This document shows, piece after piece, positions 5,354 to 6,235 of a stretch of 6,235 nucleotides of DNA. The translations under genes were made by a program, and so were the position numbers. The stretch is from NCBI GenBank assembly GCA_017614625.1, contig JAGABK010000094.1, positions 1-6,235 on the forward strand, given 5' to 3'. Source of the DNA: Spirochaetales bacterium. Its GTDB lineage: Bacteria; Spirochaetota; Spirochaetia; Sphaerochaetales; Sphaerochaetaceae. Every line of letters begins with the position of its first letter. Positions within the stretch are counted from its first letter, which is position 1. The notes under the pieces were generated by a model. The model saw only the letters and a program-made list of their open reading frames with translations, made no database searches and had not been told where the DNA came from.

Positions 5354-6235
5354 GAATGAAAGTGAATAGAAGTCGTCTCCGGGCATCTTGCCGCCGATCG
5401 ACTTCGGGTTCGAATCATACAGGACCTGCAGATAGCCTTCAAGAGAGTCCCTGATGGCGCTTCCCGACACGAAGATCAGGTTGCAGTCCGGGATGGCCTT
5501 GGTGGCGACCGCCGCTGCGGGGACGATCTCATACTTCGCGCAGAGCTCTCCGGCCTCGGCAACGTTGTTCTTCACGAATTCGATGGACTTCTCATAGTCC
5601 GAGAGGAAGGCGCTGACCTCGATGGGGTGCTCCTTGAGGAATTCGGTCCTGACGACCACGCAGCCCATGGTCAGGATGCTGCCGGTGTCCAGGGCGTCCC
5701 ACTGCTCGGTCATGTCCAGGGCGATCCTCATGTCCTTGTTCTTGATCAGGACGGTCGTGACCGCCGGAACGGGAAGCATGCAGAGGTCGATGTCGCCGGT
5801 GGCGGCCTTGGTTGTGAGCTCGGCGCTGTCGAGGAACTGGATTGTCACGTCCTTGTCGGGGTCGATTCCGTTCTTGGAAAGGATGTATCTGAGGACGTAC
5901 TCGGGGTTGGATCCCTGACCTACGGCGTAGATTGTGCGGCCCTTGAGGTCGGCCACCGAGCTGACGGTGTTGCCTTTCTCCAGGATGTACAGCACGCCTG
6001 CCGTGTTCAGTGCGGCGATCCTGACTCCGCCGGATGTCTTGTTGTAGAGGGACGATGCGGCGTTGGTCGGAAGTGCGGCAATGTCACAGTCTCCGTTTAC
6101 GAGAGCTGCAGTGACATTGGAGGCGTCTGTTTCCACGCTGAAAGTATAGTTCAGGGATGCCTCACCAGATTGGGCGGAAGAGATCAGTCCGGCCATGCCG
6201 AAGCCGGTAGTGCCATTGAGTGTCATGACGCGCAC
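5351..6235 (-). CDS. ABC transporter substrate-binding protein, SsuA/TauA/NMT1-like, 5' end missing
   Basis: About 294 residues are visible and the frame is open to the right edge, so the true start, signal peptide and any lipobox cysteine lie outside the window. The first visible residues (RVMTLNGTTGFGMAGL) match the opening strand and ligand-loop region of the mature fold rather than a start. Further family-like stretches are DIAALPTNAASSLYNK, GVLYILEKGNTVSSVADLKG and GQGSNPEYVLRYIL. The last resembles the hinge region in which SsuA/NMT1-type proteins bind small anions or pyrimidines. In a Firmicute it would be a membrane-anchored lipoprotein that delivers substrate to the permease. The substrate cannot be told: nitrate, sulfonates, taurine and thiamine precursors are all handled by this superfamily. 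No riboswitch can be assessed because the leader is not included. Confidence 0.88.
   Translation of the reverse strand: MRVMTLNGTTGFGMAGLISSAQSGEASLNYTFSVETDASNVTAALVNGDCDIAALPTNAASSLYNKTSGGVRIAALNTAGVLYILEKGNTVSSVADLKGRTIYAVGQGSNPEYVLRYILSKNGIDPDKDVTIQFLDSAELTTKAATGDIDLCMLPVPAVTTVLIKNKDMRIALDMTEQWDALDTGSILTMGCVVVRTEFLKEHPIEVSAFLSDYEKSIEFVKNNVAEAGELCAKYEIVPAAAVATKAIPDCNLIFVSGSAIRDSLEGYLQVLYDSNPKSIGGKMPGDDFYSLSF

Noticed and set aside
1..6235. CRISPR arrays, tRNA or rRNA genes, insertion sequences, integrase or attachment sites
   Set aside because: I saw no regularly spaced repeats, no tRNA-like cloverleaf, no transposase or integrase motifs and no long terminal repeats. The window is almost fully occupied by co-directional metabolic and regulatory genes.

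Overview
The window looks like a chromosomal segment of an anaerobic, fermentative Firmicute of the Clostridia type. The grounds are an RsbW-like ATPase, DRTGG proteins and a HydS-like [FeFe]-hydrogenase homologue next to a NuoE-type subunit, clear AGGAGG ribosome-binding sites, TTG starts, and a base composition that looks moderately GC-rich by eye. No genus can be named from the sequence alone. Every gene I can support lies on the minus strand, so the window is best read from right to left.

The first block (6235 to 3977) is an ABC importer of the nitrate/sulfonate/taurine (SsuABC/TauABC-like) class: a substrate-binding protein that is cut by the window edge, a permease, and a small ATPase. 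The permease has a TTG start tightly coupled to the binding-protein stop, and permease and ATPase overlap by ATGA. The substrate cannot be deduced.

The second block (3885 to 692) starts behind an extended -10 promoter. It encodes a divergent DRTGG-family protein, an RsbW-like ATP-binding protein, a HydS-like [FeFe]-hydrogenase homologue with extra Fe-S domains, a second DRTGG-family protein, and a PHP-family metal phosphoesterase. These five genes are packed with gaps of 15 nt or less, and one pair overlaps by 1 nt, so they look like one operon. The hydrogenase homologue keeps the four H-cluster cysteines but lacks the proton-transfer cysteine and glutamate of catalytic enzymes. This fits a sensory rather than a turnover role.

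The third block (from about 611 down to 1) has its own extended -10 promoter with upstream direct repeats and a hairpin at the predicted transcript start. It encodes a NuoE/HydC-like [2Fe-2S] subunit, followed by the first 25 codons of another small ATPase-fold protein. By comparison with known clusters, the NuoF/HydB and catalytic HydA genes probably follow beyond the left edge. My working model is that the middle block senses H2 or redox state and adjusts the hydrogenase encoded next to it. That link is inference from gene order. There is no gene-free stretch over 300 bases; the longest gap, 565-691, holds the promoter and leader described below.
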